The notes under the pieces were generated by a model, which was given only the letters and a program-made list of their open reading frames with translations, ran no database searches and was not told where the DNA came from. Below are positions 1 through 9,377 of a DNA stretch of 64,000 nucleotides, piece after piece. Every line of letters begins with the position of its first letter. Position 1 is the first letter of the stretch. The stretch is from VRUE01 sp963716735 (GTDB taxonomy: Bacteria; Actinomycetota; Thermoleophilia; Solirubrobacterales; 70-9), in NCBI GenBank assembly GCA_963716735.1, contig OY970321.1, forward strand, positions 1,736,001-1,800,000. The letters run 5' to 3'. Made by a program: the position numbers and the translations under genes.

Positions 1-482
1 TGATGGCGATCCTGGCGCTGGCTCTGGTCATGACCGGGCCGGTGGTGGAGGCGGTGGCCGGGCCGATCGGGCTGGGCGACACCGCGGTCAGCGTCTGGAA
101 CATCGCCAAGTGGCCGGCGATGGTGGCGATCTTCTTCTTCATGGTCGCGCTCCTCTACTACGCATCGCCGAACGTGAAGCTGCGCGGCTTCAAATGGGTT
201 ACGCCAGGGAGCCTGGTGGCGATCGTCGTCTGGGCGATCGCCTCGGCCGCCTTCGCCTTCTACGTTGCCAACTTCGGCTCCTACGACAAGACCTACGGCA
301 CGCTCGGCGGCCTCGTCGCCCTGCTGGTCTGGTTCTGGATCACCAACCTGGCGATCCTCTTCGGCCACCAGCTCAACGCCGAGCGCGAGCGCAGCCTCGA
401 GATCGAAGAGGGAAGGCCGAGGGCGGAGCGGGAGATCCAGCTCGAGCCACGCAGCGAGCCCAAGGAACAGAAGACCACCTGA
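1..482 (+). CDS. YihY/BrkB-family inner membrane protein, C-terminal part (5' end outside window)
   Basis: This is the C-terminal part of a polytopic membrane protein of the YihY/virulence factor BrkB family, whose biochemical role is unsettled. The visible 159 residues contain about four hydrophobic segments, including one around FFFMVALLYYASPN and one around GGLVALLVWFWITNLAILFG. The latter, followed by a GHQLNAE-type motif, is the usual family ending. A charged cytoplasmic tail of about 35 residues follows. The frame is open to the left edge of the window, so the ATG at position 3 is probably internal. The stop codon is at 480-482. Confidence 0.85.
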   Translation, partial: MAILALALVMTGPVVEAVAGPIGLGDTAVSVWNIAKWPAMVAIFFFMVALLYYASPNVKLRGFKWVTPGSLVAIVVWAIASAAFAFYVANFGSYDKTYGTLGGLVALLVWFWITNLAILFGHQLNAERERSLEIEEGRPRAEREIQLEPRSEPKEQKTT

Positions 483-557
483 CCGCCGCGCTCCGAGCAC
501 CGGGGGCGAGCATCATCAGGGAGGGATCTGGGGCGAGAAAAACGCCTGACTCGCGAT

Positions 558-570
558 CCCGAAAATCGGG
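558..570. other. Short inverted repeat upstream of the RsbW-like gene
   Basis: CCCGA-AAA-TCGGG forms a perfect 5 bp stem with a 3 nt loop, 11 nt before the ATG at 582. It could be an operator or a small 5' hairpin. There is no T-tract after it, so it is not a convincing terminator of the upstream gene. Confidence 0.3.
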
Positions 571-581
571 TATCAGGGGGT

Positions 582-932
582 ATGCGTCTGCGGGTCTTCC
601 CAACCATCGAGGCACCGAGCCAGGCGCGACGAGAGCTCTCTTCGCTGGCAGACTGCATCGACCGGCACACCCTCTCAGATGCCACAACGGTGATCAGTGA
701 GCTGGTTGGGATGAGCGTCGCCAATGGCGCTCGCAAGCCGATTGAGGTGTCCTTGGACCTCAATGACAAAGGGCTTGAGGGCTCAGTCAACGACGACGGA
801 GCCGGAGTCCGCGCGATCGGCCGGCGAGAGGGCACACTCGTTCTGCAGATACTTGAAGGCCTGGTCGAGGAGTGGGGAGCAAACGATTCCGGGAGGGGAA
901 TCTGGTTCCGGATGAGCTTCGCGTCCGCCTAG
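582..932 (+). CDS. RsbW-like ATP-binding protein (HATPase_c_2, anti-sigma type)
   Basis: The 116-residue protein matches the short histidine-kinase-like ATPase fold of anti-sigma/serine kinase proteins such as RsbW and SpoIIAB. A helix carrying VISELVGMSVANGA corresponds to the N-box, where the expected Asn position is only loosely kept. NDDGAGV is the G1-box, and SGRGIWF near the end resembles the G2 region. It has no sensor or membrane segment. No sigma factor or anti-anti-sigma gene lies beside it, so its partner is unknown. A G-rich stretch sits directly against the ATG, which is a poorly spaced ribosome site. Confidence 0.7.
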   Translation: MRLRVFPTIEAPSQARRELSSLADCIDRHTLSDATTVISELVGMSVANGARKPIEVSLDLNDKGLEGSVNDDGAGVRAIGRREGTLVLQILEGLVEEWGANDSGRGIWFRMSFASA

Positions 933-978
933 GGGCGCCTCGAGCAACCGCGTCGACGGCCGTGGGCGCCGGCGACGG

Positions 979-2004
979 CTACTCGATCAACTCCAAGACC
1001 CGACGCTCGACGCGGGACTGCTGGCGTGGGGTGACGGTCCCTTCAGGGACGAGATTCGGCAGCTCGATCGTCTTGCCGTCGCGGAACCGATCCAGCACCC
1101 TGGGGTCGATGTAAGAGCTGCGGCAGACCGCCGGGGTGTTGCCAAGGCGCTCGGCGACGCGCTTGACCGCGGCGCGGATCGCGCGCTCCGCCGCGCCCTT
1201 CGAGCGAGGCGGTCCCTCCCGCGCCAGCTCGACCGCGGCGAGCACGGTCCCGTGCCAGGTGCGGAAATCCTTGGCCGAGATGTCCTCACCGGCCTTCGCC
1301 TGCAGGTAGGCGTTGACGTCCTCGGAGCGGACGTCGCGCCAGGCCCCGTCCTCGCGGAAGACGAGGAGGTCGTCGGGACCGCTGCGACGACGGCGCATCG
1401 CTTCGATCGCCGCCTTGACCTCCGCGTCGCGGATCGACTGGACGCGGCGCTGGCCGCTCTTCGCCGGGAAGTCGAAGACGACCTCCCCGTCCTCGATCGA
1501 GACGTGCTCGCGGAGGACAGTTGCGACCCCGTAGCTCTCGTTGGTCTCGGCGTACTCCTCGCCGCCGATCCGGAAGAAGCCGAGATCGAGCAAACGCACC
1601 GCGCAGGCCAGGGCGCGCTCGCGCGGCACCCCCTCGTGCGTGAGGTCCTTCTTTACGACGCGGCGCAGCTTCGGGAGGACCGCGGCGAACTCGCGCATCG
1701 ACTCGAACTTGCGCTGCGCCGCCCTGAGCTGCCAGCGCTCGTGGTAGAGGTACTGCTTGCGTCCGGCTTCGTCGAGACCGGTCGCCTGGATGTGGCCGTA
1801 GGGATCGCTGCAGATCCAGACGTCCCGCCAGGCCGGCGGGATCGCCAGCGCCCGAATCCGCTCGAGGGTGTCCTCGTCGCGGACGCGCCCCCCTTCGGGG
1901 TCGAGATAGCTGAAGCCCGCGCCGCGCCGCCTGCGGCCGATGCCCGGCCCCGAGCAGTTCGAGCGCCTGAGTCGCCCGCGCGGGCGAGACTCAGGTCCGC
2001 TCAT
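979..2004 (-). CDS. DNA topoisomerase IB (poxvirus/eukaryote-type bacterial enzyme)
   Basis: A 341-residue type IB topoisomerase that relaxes supercoils through a 3'-phosphotyrosine intermediate. The N-terminal part contains the family's IPPAWRDVWI segment and the GHIQATGLDEAGRKQY motif. The catalytic domain has RRVVKKDLTHEG, AKDFRTWHGTV with the active-site Arg/His region, and SYIDPRVL, whose Tyr (about residue 298) is the expected nucleophile. The start ATG (2004-2002) overlaps the TGA of the flavodoxin-type gene by 4 bp, which fixes the start and implies translational coupling. The longer open frame upstream is the shadow of that gene. It is the last gene of the minus-strand stress cluster. 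Confidence 0.93.
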   Translation of the reverse strand: MSGPESRPRGRLRRSNCSGPGIGRRRRGAGFSYLDPEGGRVRDEDTLERIRALAIPPAWRDVWICSDPYGHIQATGLDEAGRKQYLYHERWQLRAAQRKFESMREFAAVLPKLRRVVKKDLTHEGVPRERALACAVRLLDLGFFRIGGEEYAETNESYGVATVLREHVSIEDGEVVFDFPAKSGQRRVQSIRDAEVKAAIEAMRRRRSGPDDLLVFREDGAWRDVRSEDVNAYLQAKAGEDISAKDFRTWHGTVLAAVELAREGPPRSKGAAERAIRAAVKRVAERLGNTPAVCRSSYIDPRVLDRFRDGKTIELPNLVPEGTVTPRQQSRVERRVLELIE

Positions 2005-2609
2005 CCGGAGGGCGGCGCCGGTATCGGCTGGGCTTCGAGCGCTCGGGCGACCGCGAGCAGGTTCGCCGCCGCGGCCCTGCCGGTGGAGTGCGACCACTCG
2101 TGGCCCTCCTCGGTTTCCGAGTAGTCCTCGCCCGGCCCGGGTCCCTTGTTCCAGTAGGTCCACGCCTGACCGGGGATCGTGAAGCCGATGTCGGTGAGCG
2201 CCCCGGACACCTCGGAGATGACGTGATGGGCGCCGTCCTCGTTGCCGGTGACGACGACCCCGGCGACGTGGTTGTAGGCGACGGGGCGTTCGTCGTCGTC
2301 GGTCTCGGCGATCATCGCGTCCATCCGCTCCAGGACCCGCTGGGCGATGCTGGAGGGCCTGCCAAGCCAGGTCGGCGTGGCGAAGATGAGGATCTCCGAG
2401 TCGAGGATCTGGGCGCGGATCCCGGGCCACTCGTCGCCCTCGCCCATCTCCGATTCGACGCCGGGCGGAATCGAGTGGTCGACCGCCCGCACCGATGCCA
2501 CCTCGACATCCTCCTCACGCAGTGCGTCGGCAACGACCTCGGCGAGCGCCTCGGTGTTCGACTTCTCAGGGCTCGCCTTCAGGGTGCAGTTGATCAGCAG
2601 CGCCTTCAT
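2001..2609 (-). CDS. Flavodoxin-family NAD(P)H-dependent FMN reductase
   Basis: A 202-residue soluble flavoprotein of the NADPH-dependent FMN reductase/flavodoxin fold. It starts MKALLINCTLKASPEKSNTE, where the loop after the first strand binds FMN phosphate. FATPTWLGRPSSIAQRVLERMD is the second flavin-contact loop, and GVVVTGNEDGAHH is a central strand-loop. The substrate is unknown. It lies 2 nt after the DUF7218 gene and overlaps the topoisomerase start by 4 bp, so the three genes are probably co-transcribed. Confidence 0.85.
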   Translation of the reverse strand: MKALLINCTLKASPEKSNTEALAEVVADALREEDVEVASVRAVDHSIPPGVESEMGEGDEWPGIRAQILDSEILIFATPTWLGRPSSIAQRVLERMDAMIAETDDDERPVAYNHVAGVVVTGNEDGAHHVISEVSGALTDIGFTIPGQAWTYWNKGPGPGEDYSETEEGHEWSHSTGRAAAANLLAVARALEAQPIPAPPSG

Positions 2610-2611
2610 GG

Positions 2612-2818
2612 CTAGCTCGACTTCTTTCCGCCCTCGCGGCCGGCCGCGCGCTTTTGGGACTTGCTGCCGCCCTTGCCCTTTCCACTCTTTTCCCCACCCT
2701 TCTTGGACGAGTCCGAAGAGTTGGCGATCGAGGCGGCGCGCTGCTTGCTCATCCCCTTCTTGCGCAGCCCTTCGTACTGCTTGTCGTTCTTGACGCTCGA
2801 ACCGTGGTTTTTTGCCAT
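2612..2818 (-). CDS. DUF7218-type small basic protein
   Basis: A 68-residue lysine-, serine- and glycine-rich protein. The conserved N-terminal half carries the NDKQYEGLRKKGMSKQRAASIAN motif in spirit (K-x-Y-E-x-L-R-K-K-G-M-S-K-x-R-A-A), typical of the DUF7218/plasmid-stabilisation-like small proteins of actinobacteria. The C-terminal half is a low-complexity GKGKGGSKSQKRAAG tail that could bind nucleic acid. An AGGAGGAG ribosome site lies about 9 nt upstream of the ATG. No biochemical function is known to me. Confidence 0.75.
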   Translation of the reverse strand: MAKNHGSSVKNDKQYEGLRKKGMSKQRAASIANSSDSSKKGGEKSGKGKGGSKSQKRAAGREGGKKSS

Positions 2819-2834
2819 CGCGATCTCCTCCTGC

Positions 2835-4023
<1,189 letters not shown>

Positions 4024-4051
4024 CGGTCTCCCTCCTCGTCTTTTCGCTTCT

Positions 4052-6058
4052 TCACGAAGCCATCCCGAGCGGCACGTCGGGGCGGTTCCAGCTCTCGGCG
4101 ACCCGCTCGGCCGCCCGGCGCTCCTCGGCGAGGATCTCCGCCGCCACCGCAACCACTCCCTCGTCTCCGGCCCGGGCGGCAACCCGTTGCAGAAGTTCGT
4201 ACGCGGCGACCTCCAGATGCTCGAAGGCGAACGCGAAACCGGCAAGCTTGGTGGTCGAATCCGGCTGGGCACCGAAGAAGGCCGAGAGGTTGAGCCCGCC
4301 GGTCTTCAGCATCGCGTCCTTGACCAGAGAGGGCCTGGCGCCGCGCTCCTCCAGCAGGCCCGCGATCCGCTCTCGGTGGCGCCGGGTCTCATCGAGGTGG
4401 TCGCGGAAGGCCGCCTCGAGGTGCTCATCGTCAACCCGCTCGGCGCCGGCCTCCAGCAGCTTCTCGGCCTGCCCCTCGAGGGCATGCGCGTCACGCAGGT
4501 AGGCCAGCAGCACGGAGTCGAGCTGGTCCGGATCGACCGCCTCCAGGGAGGCCTCGACCGCGTTGTCGAAGGACTGCTCCAGGCGCTCGGCCATCCGGCC
4601 CTCCTCAGCGGCGATGTCAGCCGCCATCCGCGCCGTCTCCTCATCCCCGGCGCGCTCGGCCAGCCGCTTCAGCAATTCGTAGGCGGCGAGCTCCATGTGC
4701 TCGTAGGAGTAGGCGTGCATCGTCAGCTTCCCCGGCGTGTCGGGCTGCGAGGCCGCAAAGGCGACCATCCCCCAGCCGCCGGCTGCTCCGGCCGCGTCCT
4801 TCAGCTTCGAGGGCTCGCCGCCCAGCGCTTCCAGGCGCTCGCGCACGCGCCGCTCCTGATCTTCGGTCTCGACCAGATGCTGTTCGAATGCCTGACAGAG
4901 GCGCTCGTCCCCGGCGATCTTCGGCGCGGCGCGAAGCTGCGCCAACGCCTGCAGCTCGATCGAGTGCACGTCGGCCAGGTACTTGACGATCTGCTCGTCG
5001 CGGTCGCGACCCCACTGGCGGGCGCCGACGCCGGTCTTCAGGTCGTCGAGCCGGGCGCCGACGCTGTCGGCTTCGAGCGGCGGGGTCTTGGCGCCGTGAC
5101 CCCCGCGCAGGCCCTCCAGCAGCTCTTCCAGCGCCTCCACCCCACTGTGGCGGGGCTCCCAGCCAAGCTCCTCGCGTGCCCGGTCGGAGGACATCAGCGG
5201 CACGTTCAGTGCCATGTCTAGCCAACCCGGCGGCGTCGGCTGCAGGCGCATCCTCCAGCTCAGGTCGGCGAGGCGCCGCACGACCCGTGCCGGCACCGGG
5301 AAGCTGCGCACGCCGATCCGCTCGGCCATCTCCTCGGGGCTGAGCGGCGGCTCGGCGGCGATGTTGAAGGCCCCGCCCACGTCTGCCAGGACAGCCCGCA
5401 GGTAGGCCCGCCCGACGTCCTCGGAATGCACGGCCTGAAAGCGCAGGCGCTCGACTCGGGGCAGCGCCGGGAGGAAGCCACGGCGCAGGAGGAAGTTGGG
5501 GAGGAACGGCCCGACGAAGAGGCGGCGGATCTCGGTCGCCGCCTCGTCCTTGAAGATCAGCGCGGGGCGAAGCCGCACGACTCGCGTCTCGGGATTGTCG
5601 GCTTCGAAGCGGTCCAACTCGCGCTCCACCGCGACCTTGTGGCGCGAGTAGAACGAGGTCTGGGTGCCCTCGGTGGGCCAGCCCTCATCGACCTCGCGAT
5701 CCTTGGGGCCGCGCGAGTAGGCGCCGACCGAAGAGGCATGAACCAGCTTCGGCACGCCGGCCTCGGCCACGGCCTCGAAGACGCGCCGGCTGCCCTCGAC
5801 GTTGATCCGCTCCAGCGTCACCGCGTCGCGAGAGGGCTGGATCGCCCAAGCCAGGTGGATGACCGCGTCGGCGCCCTCGAAGATCGCGCCGAGGTCGGCG
5901 GTGAGGACGTTCGCCTCGACCCAGCTGGTCTTCGGCGGCGCCCAGGTGGGCTTGCGCCGAGCCAGCCCGACGATCTCGTCGACCTCCTGGCTCTCGCTAA
6001 GCGCCTGGACCGTGCTGGTGCCGACGTTTCCCGTCGCGCCAGTGACAACTACCTTCAT
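4052..6058 (-). CDS. NAD-dependent epimerase/dehydratase fused to two DUF892 ferritin-like domains
   Basis: A single 668-residue frame with three modules. Residues 1 to about 330 are an extended SDR/epimerase: VTGATGNVG NAD-binding loop, IHLAW strand, SSVGAY, and the catalytic pair YSRHK (Y137, K141). Residues about 350-500 and 505-650 are two homologous four-helix DUF892/YciF-type ferritin-like domains. They share IELQALAQL.../ALEGQAEKL..., a central EHMELAAYELL/EHLEVAAYELL helix with candidate metal Glu and His residues, and a closing AAEEGRMAERLEQS/LAEERRAAERVAES helix. Reading is continuous across the junction. Fusion of a sugar/lipid-type epimerase to stress ferritin-like domains is unusual, and the substrate is unknown. 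Confidence 0.85.
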   Translation of the reverse strand: MKVVVTGATGNVGTSTVQALSESQEVDEIVGLARRKPTWAPPKTSWVEANVLTADLGAIFEGADAVIHLAWAIQPSRDAVTLERINVEGSRRVFEAVAEAGVPKLVHASSVGAYSRGPKDREVDEGWPTEGTQTSFYSRHKVAVERELDRFEADNPETRVVRLRPALIFKDEAATEIRRLFVGPFLPNFLLRRGFLPALPRVERLRFQAVHSEDVGRAYLRAVLADVGGAFNIAAEPPLSPEEMAERIGVRSFPVPARVVRRLADLSWRMRLQPTPPGWLDMALNVPLMSSDRAREELGWEPRHSGVEALEELLEGLRGGHGAKTPPLEADSVGARLDDLKTGVGARQWGRDRDEQIVKYLADVHSIELQALAQLRAAPKIAGDERLCQAFEQHLVETEDQERRVRERLEALGGEPSKLKDAAGAAGGWGMVAFAASQPDTPGKLTMHAYSYEHMELAAYELLKRLAERAGDEETARMAADIAAEEGRMAERLEQSFDNAVEASLEAVDPDQLDSVLLAYLRDAHALEGQAEKLLEAGAERVDDEHLEAAFRDHLDETRRHRERIAGLLEERGARPSLVKDAMLKTGGLNLSAFFGAQPDSTTKLAGFAFAFEHLEVAAYELLQRVAARAGDEGVVAVAAEILAEERRAAERVAESWNRPDVPLGMAS

Positions 6059-6182
6059 CTTCTTGCTCGCCTTCCCGTGGATCTGGGGGTTCGGAATCGG
6101 CGAGGAGTGAGCGGGGGGGCCGCTCCCTTAGGCCTCTTGGCGTAAGTACCCTCAGAGGCCGGCGCAAAACGTGGCGCCTGCG

Positions 6183-6653
6183 CTACAGAGCCAGGTCAGC
6201 GGCCTTCAGGTGCAGCGCCTCGAGCAGCCTCAGCTGCTCGGTTGCCCGTTCGGCCAAGGCGCCGAAATCGAAGCCGGGTAGCTCGCCGGCGTGGGTGTGC
6301 TCGAGCGCCCGCCACAGCCGGCGCTTGCCGGAGACGCCGATCTGCAACAGCTCCAGCTCGTCGAGGCGACTCAGCGGCGAGTAGCCCCGCAGCCGCCCAT
6401 TCAGCTTCAGTCGGCCCAATCGCTCACCGAGGACGGCGGCGAGCGGCTTGAGCTTGCTCTGACCCACCCCGAGCCGATCCATCACCGCTTTGAGCGTCTC
6501 GCGGTCGGCCTCGATCTCAGCGCAGACCTCCGCCAGCACCGGCCCGAACTCCGGATCGTCCTCATTGCTCGCCCGCAGCCGCCGTGCCAACTCGACCCCC
6601 AAGGTCGCTCCGGCCAGGTGGTCGTTCAGATAGATGGCGAGTAGCTCCCCCAC
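6183..6653 (-). CDS. Conserved helical protein (ferritin-like bundle?), function unknown
   Basis: A 156-residue, almost wholly helical soluble protein with a GTG start (MGELLAIYLNDHLAGATLG). The pattern LNDHLAG...LAEVCAEIEADRETL...GVSGKRRLWRAL...LERATEQLRLLEALH resembles a four-helix ferritin-like bundle with Asp/Glu/His at helix centres. I cannot assign a named family. It sits between two other ferritin-like genes on the same strand, which supports a shared stress role by context only. Confidence 0.65.
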   Translation of the reverse strand: MGELLAIYLNDHLAGATLGVELARRLRASNEDDPEFGPVLAEVCAEIEADRETLKAVMDRLGVGQSKLKPLAAVLGERLGRLKLNGRLRGYSPLSRLDELELLQIGVSGKRRLWRALEHTHAGELPGFDFGALAERATEQLRLLEALHLKAADLAL

Positions 6654-6702
6654 GCGTTGCCGCTACCCCGGCGGCCGCCCCGCAAATCAGAGCTGAATCT
6701 CG

Positions 6703-7191
6703 CTAGGCCTCTTCGTAGGGATCTTTCTCGCCGGCCAGCTTCAGCGAGCCGTCCTTCACGGCGGCGAAGTGGCGCTCCTGAATCGGTAGCGCCCACTCGA
6801 CCAAGTCGGAGATCTCGCTCTCCTGTGCGGAGTCGTTCAGCTTGCCGAGCACAGCCCAGTGCCCCACCTCGCCGGCCTCGGCCATCGTCAGGAACTCGAA
6901 CCCGTCGAGCCCGTCGGAATCCCCGCCGAGGTAGGTGGACATCATCTCGGTCGCCTCTCCTTTCGTTTCCTGTGCTTTTTCGAGGATCGCGGTCTTCTTG
7001 CCGTCGCGACCGTCGGCCACCTCGGTGCAGCGGCGCTCGGTCTCCTCGGCCTCATCGCGCATCTGCTGCAGGGTGTCGACGATTCCCTCGTCCTCGACCA
7101 TGCCCTCGACTTTTTCGGTGGCGCCCTGCGCGGCCTGGGCCAGGCCCAAGACCTCCGCGAGCTTCTCCTCCAGCGCCGTCAGCTCGGCCAT
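6703..7191 (-). CDS. Ferritin-like/DUF892-type stress protein
   Basis: A 162-residue acidic helical protein. It begins MAELTALEEKLAEVLGLAQAAQGATEKV and contains LQQMRDEAEETERRC, FLTMAEAGEVGHWAVLGKLN and LVEWALPIQERHFAAVKDGSLKLAGEKDP. The repeated E...E..H spacing in the last two helices is like ferritin-like folds in which Glu and His bind iron. An AAAGGAGGA ribosome site precedes the ATG. It is the first gene of the minus-strand stress block and is divergent from the UspA-like gene. Confidence 0.6.
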   Translation of the reverse strand: MAELTALEEKLAEVLGLAQAAQGATEKVEGMVEDEGIVDTLQQMRDEAEETERRCTEVADGRDGKKTAILEKAQETKGEATEMMSTYLGGDSDGLDGFEFLTMAEAGEVGHWAVLGKLNDSAQESEISDLVEWALPIQERHFAAVKDGSLKLAGEKDPYEEA

Positions 7192-7332
7192 TTTCCGTCC
7201 TCCTTTCGTTCAGTTGAGAAACAAGCGCTGGTCTCCTACCCATGTCAGGACCTGTCGAACCGCCGACCGCGTTTTCGCCCGTTGGCTGAGGGGTAGGCGA
7301 CGGCCATGAATCCAGAATCGAGTCGAGGATCG

Positions 7333-8142
7333 ATGGCACGTCGAGTGCTGGTGATAGTCACCAGCGACCCGATCGGCCCCGAGCCGCTGCGCGAGATCCG
7401 CCCCGACTCCCGTGATCAAGGCAAGAAGGTCGACCTGCGAGTGGTGGTTCCAGCGGTAGAGGCGAGTGCTTTCCGACACACGCTGGGTGACATCGACGAG
7501 CCCAAGCGGGAAGCCGAAGCCCGACTCGGGCGCGTGCTCGAAGAGCTCCGCGCCAACGGGATCGAGGCCAGCGGTGAGGTGGGCGATCCCGATCCGATCC
7601 AGGCGGCCCAAGACGCCCTGCTGAAGGCGCCCAGTGACGAGATCGTGATCTTCGAGCACGAGCACGCGCAGGCTCGCTGGTTCGAGGAAGGCTTATTGGA
7701 AAAGGCCGAAGCCGGTCTCGAGCCACCGCTTCGCGTGGTCGCTCTGCACAGCGATCGAGACGGTGAGGAGCATGTCGTCGGGGTCGAGACCTCCGGTCCA
7801 GGGACCCGCGACCCAGCCGAGGGTCACGAGGTCGGCTCCGCCTATCTTCCGGGCCTCTCGCGCGCCGATTTCGCCGGCATGGTCGCGGGCATCTTCGGCA
7901 CCATCGTCGCTGCCATCCTTGCTGGTGCGGTCGCAGTCGACAAGGGTGAAGTGACCGGCCGCGCCGCCGCCGCGATCCTGATCGCGATCGGAATCGCTCT
8001 CGTGAACTTGGCACACGTCGTCGGCCTCACGCTGATGGAGAGCGTCCGTTATCGCGGCGGCTTCGCCAAACTCTTCCGCTACCTCTCGCTGATCGGCACG
8101 CCGCTCGCGGTCGTGGTCAATTTCATACTCCTCGTGAGCTGA
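7333..8142 (+). CDS. UspA-like domain protein with C-terminal membrane segments
   Basis: Residues 1 to about 130 resemble a universal stress protein alpha/beta domain (ARRVLVIVTSDP first strand, then RVLEELRANGIEASGEVGDPDPIQAAQDAL and DEIVIFEHEH). The C-terminal third has three hydrophobic segments (FAGMVAGIFGTIVAAILAGAVAV, AAAAILIAIGIALVNLAHVVG, LIGTPLAVVVNFILLV) that would anchor it in the membrane. I take ATG 7333 as the start because GAGGAT precedes it and MARRVLVIVTS is the usual domain start. An upstream ATG at 7306 in the same frame adds nine residues. Its partner or ligand is unknown. Confidence 0.65.
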   Translation: MARRVLVIVTSDPIGPEPLREIRPDSRDQGKKVDLRVVVPAVEASAFRHTLGDIDEPKREAEARLGRVLEELRANGIEASGEVGDPDPIQAAQDALLKAPSDEIVIFEHEHAQARWFEEGLLEKAEAGLEPPLRVVALHSDRDGEEHVVGVETSGPGTRDPAEGHEVGSAYLPGLSRADFAGMVAGIFGTIVAAILAGAVAVDKGEVTGRAAAAILIAIGIALVNLAHVVGLTLMESVRYRGGFAKLFRYLSLIGTPLAVVVNFILLVS

Positions 8143-8212
8143 ACCCGTTTTGCTCGCGATCCTCGGGGTAGCTCGCTCAGTACTGCAATCGAGTCAGGTT
8201 AGAGGAGAGCAC

Positions 8213-8350
8213 ATGGGAATCTCGCTGGGCGGAATCCTCGTCATCGTCGGCATCGTCCTGATGTTCGTCTGGAGTTTCTGGGCGGGTCTGATCGTCGCAC
8301 TGATCGGCTTGATCGCCTTCGGCGGCTTCGCGCGCGGCAAGTGGTACTGA
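8213..8350 (+). CDS. Small hydrophobic membrane protein (45 aa)
   Basis: A 45-residue protein made of two hydrophobic helices (GILVIVGIVLMFVWSFW and LIVALIGLIAFGG) and a short basic tail RGKWY, like other tiny actinobacterial membrane proteins. A GAGGAGAG ribosome site lies 5 nt before ATG 8213. The longer frame starting at 8150 has no such site. Function is not known. Confidence 0.6.
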   Translation: MGISLGGILVIVGIVLMFVWSFWAGLIVALIGLIAFGGFARGKWY

Positions 8351-8376
8351 CTTAGGTCGCGCACCGAGTTCGGAGA

Positions 8377-9330
8377 TCAACTGAAGCCGGGCAGCACCTC
8401 GCGTTCGTAGAACTCGAGGAAGCCCTCTTGATCGGATCCGATCTGGTGGACGTAGACATGGTCATAGCCGGCATCGACGTACTCCTCGATCGCCGCCCGG
8501 TGTCGCTCCAGGTCGGGCCCGCAGACGACGCTTTCGGCGATGTCACCCTCATCGAGGGTCTCGGCGGCCTCTTCGAAGTGGGCCGGCAAGGGCAGCTCCA
8601 GGAAGTAGCTGCCGCTGATCGCGCCGTTCGGCCACTGCTTCAGCGCCAACTTCTTCGCCGCGTCCTCCTCCTCCGCCCAGCAGACGTGAAGCTGGCCGTA
8701 GGTCGGCTTGCCCTCGCCGCCTTCGGAGCGGAACTGTTCGACTGACTCGGCGACCGGGGCGGTGCCCACCAGTCCGTCGCCGAGGCGAGCAGCAAGTTCG
8801 ACCGAGCTTTCGCCGGCGACCGCGACCAGCAGGGGCGGCGGCTCATCGGGCAGCGAGTAGAGGCGGGCGTTCTCGACCGTGAAGTGCTTTCCGCGATGAC
8901 TCGTCAGCTTGCCCTCCCAGAGCTCACGGATCACCTCGATCGCCTCTTCGAGGCGGTCCTGGCGCTCGACGACTCCGGGCCAGCGGCCGCCGAGGATGTG
9001 CTCGTTCAGGTTCTCGCCGGTACCGACGCCGAGGGAGAATCGTCCCGGCAGGAGGCTTGCGGCGGTCGCGGAGGCCTGGGCGACGATCGCCGGGTGGATG
9101 CGCGTCGTCGGGCAGGTGACGCCGGTCATCAACTCAATCCGCTCGGTCCGCTGAGCGATGGCTCCCAGGGTCCCCCAGACGAACGGGCTCTCACCTTGCT
9201 CCTCGACCCAAGGGTGGAAATGGTCGGAGATAGAGGCGAAGGCAAACCCCGCCTTCTCGGCACGCTCCGCCTGTGCGACGAGCGAAGGGGCATCGAACTC
9301 CTCACTGGAGAGCGTGTAGCCGAGTCGCAT
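8377..9330 (-). CDS. F420-dependent LLM-class oxidoreductase (TIGR03557 type)
   Basis: A 317-residue TIM-barrel flavin/F420 enzyme of the luciferase-like superfamily, close to F420-dependent glucose-6-phosphate dehydrogenase relatives. Diagnostic segments are AEKAGFAFASISDHFHPW, TGVTCPTTRIHPAIVAQA, LLPGRFSLGVGTGENLNEHI and RLEEAIEVIRELW. The catalytic His of Fgd-like enzymes lies in the SDHFHPW loop. The substrate is not predictable from sequence. It implies that the organism makes coenzyme F420, in line with an actinobacterium. Confidence 0.9.
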   Translation of the reverse strand: MRLGYTLSSEEFDAPSLVAQAERAEKAGFAFASISDHFHPWVEEQGESPFVWGTLGAIAQRTERIELMTGVTCPTTRIHPAIVAQASATAASLLPGRFSLGVGTGENLNEHILGGRWPGVVERQDRLEEAIEVIRELWEGKLTSHRGKHFTVENARLYSLPDEPPPLLVAVAGESSVELAARLGDGLVGTAPVAESVEQFRSEGGEGKPTYGQLHVCWAEEEDAAKKLALKQWPNGAISGSYFLELPLPAHFEEAAETLDEGDIAESVVCGPDLERHRAAIEEYVDAGYDHVYVHQIGSDQEGFLEFYEREVLPGFS

Positions 9331-9377
9331 GAGCGGCTCCTACCCCCGCTTGCCGCACGGCCAAACCGGCGCTGGCC

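Noticed and set aside
2005..2430. Upstream extension of the topoisomerase IB frame
   Set aside because: It is Arg/His/Gly-rich shadow of the flavodoxin-type gene; the 4 bp ATGA overlap fixes the start at 2004.
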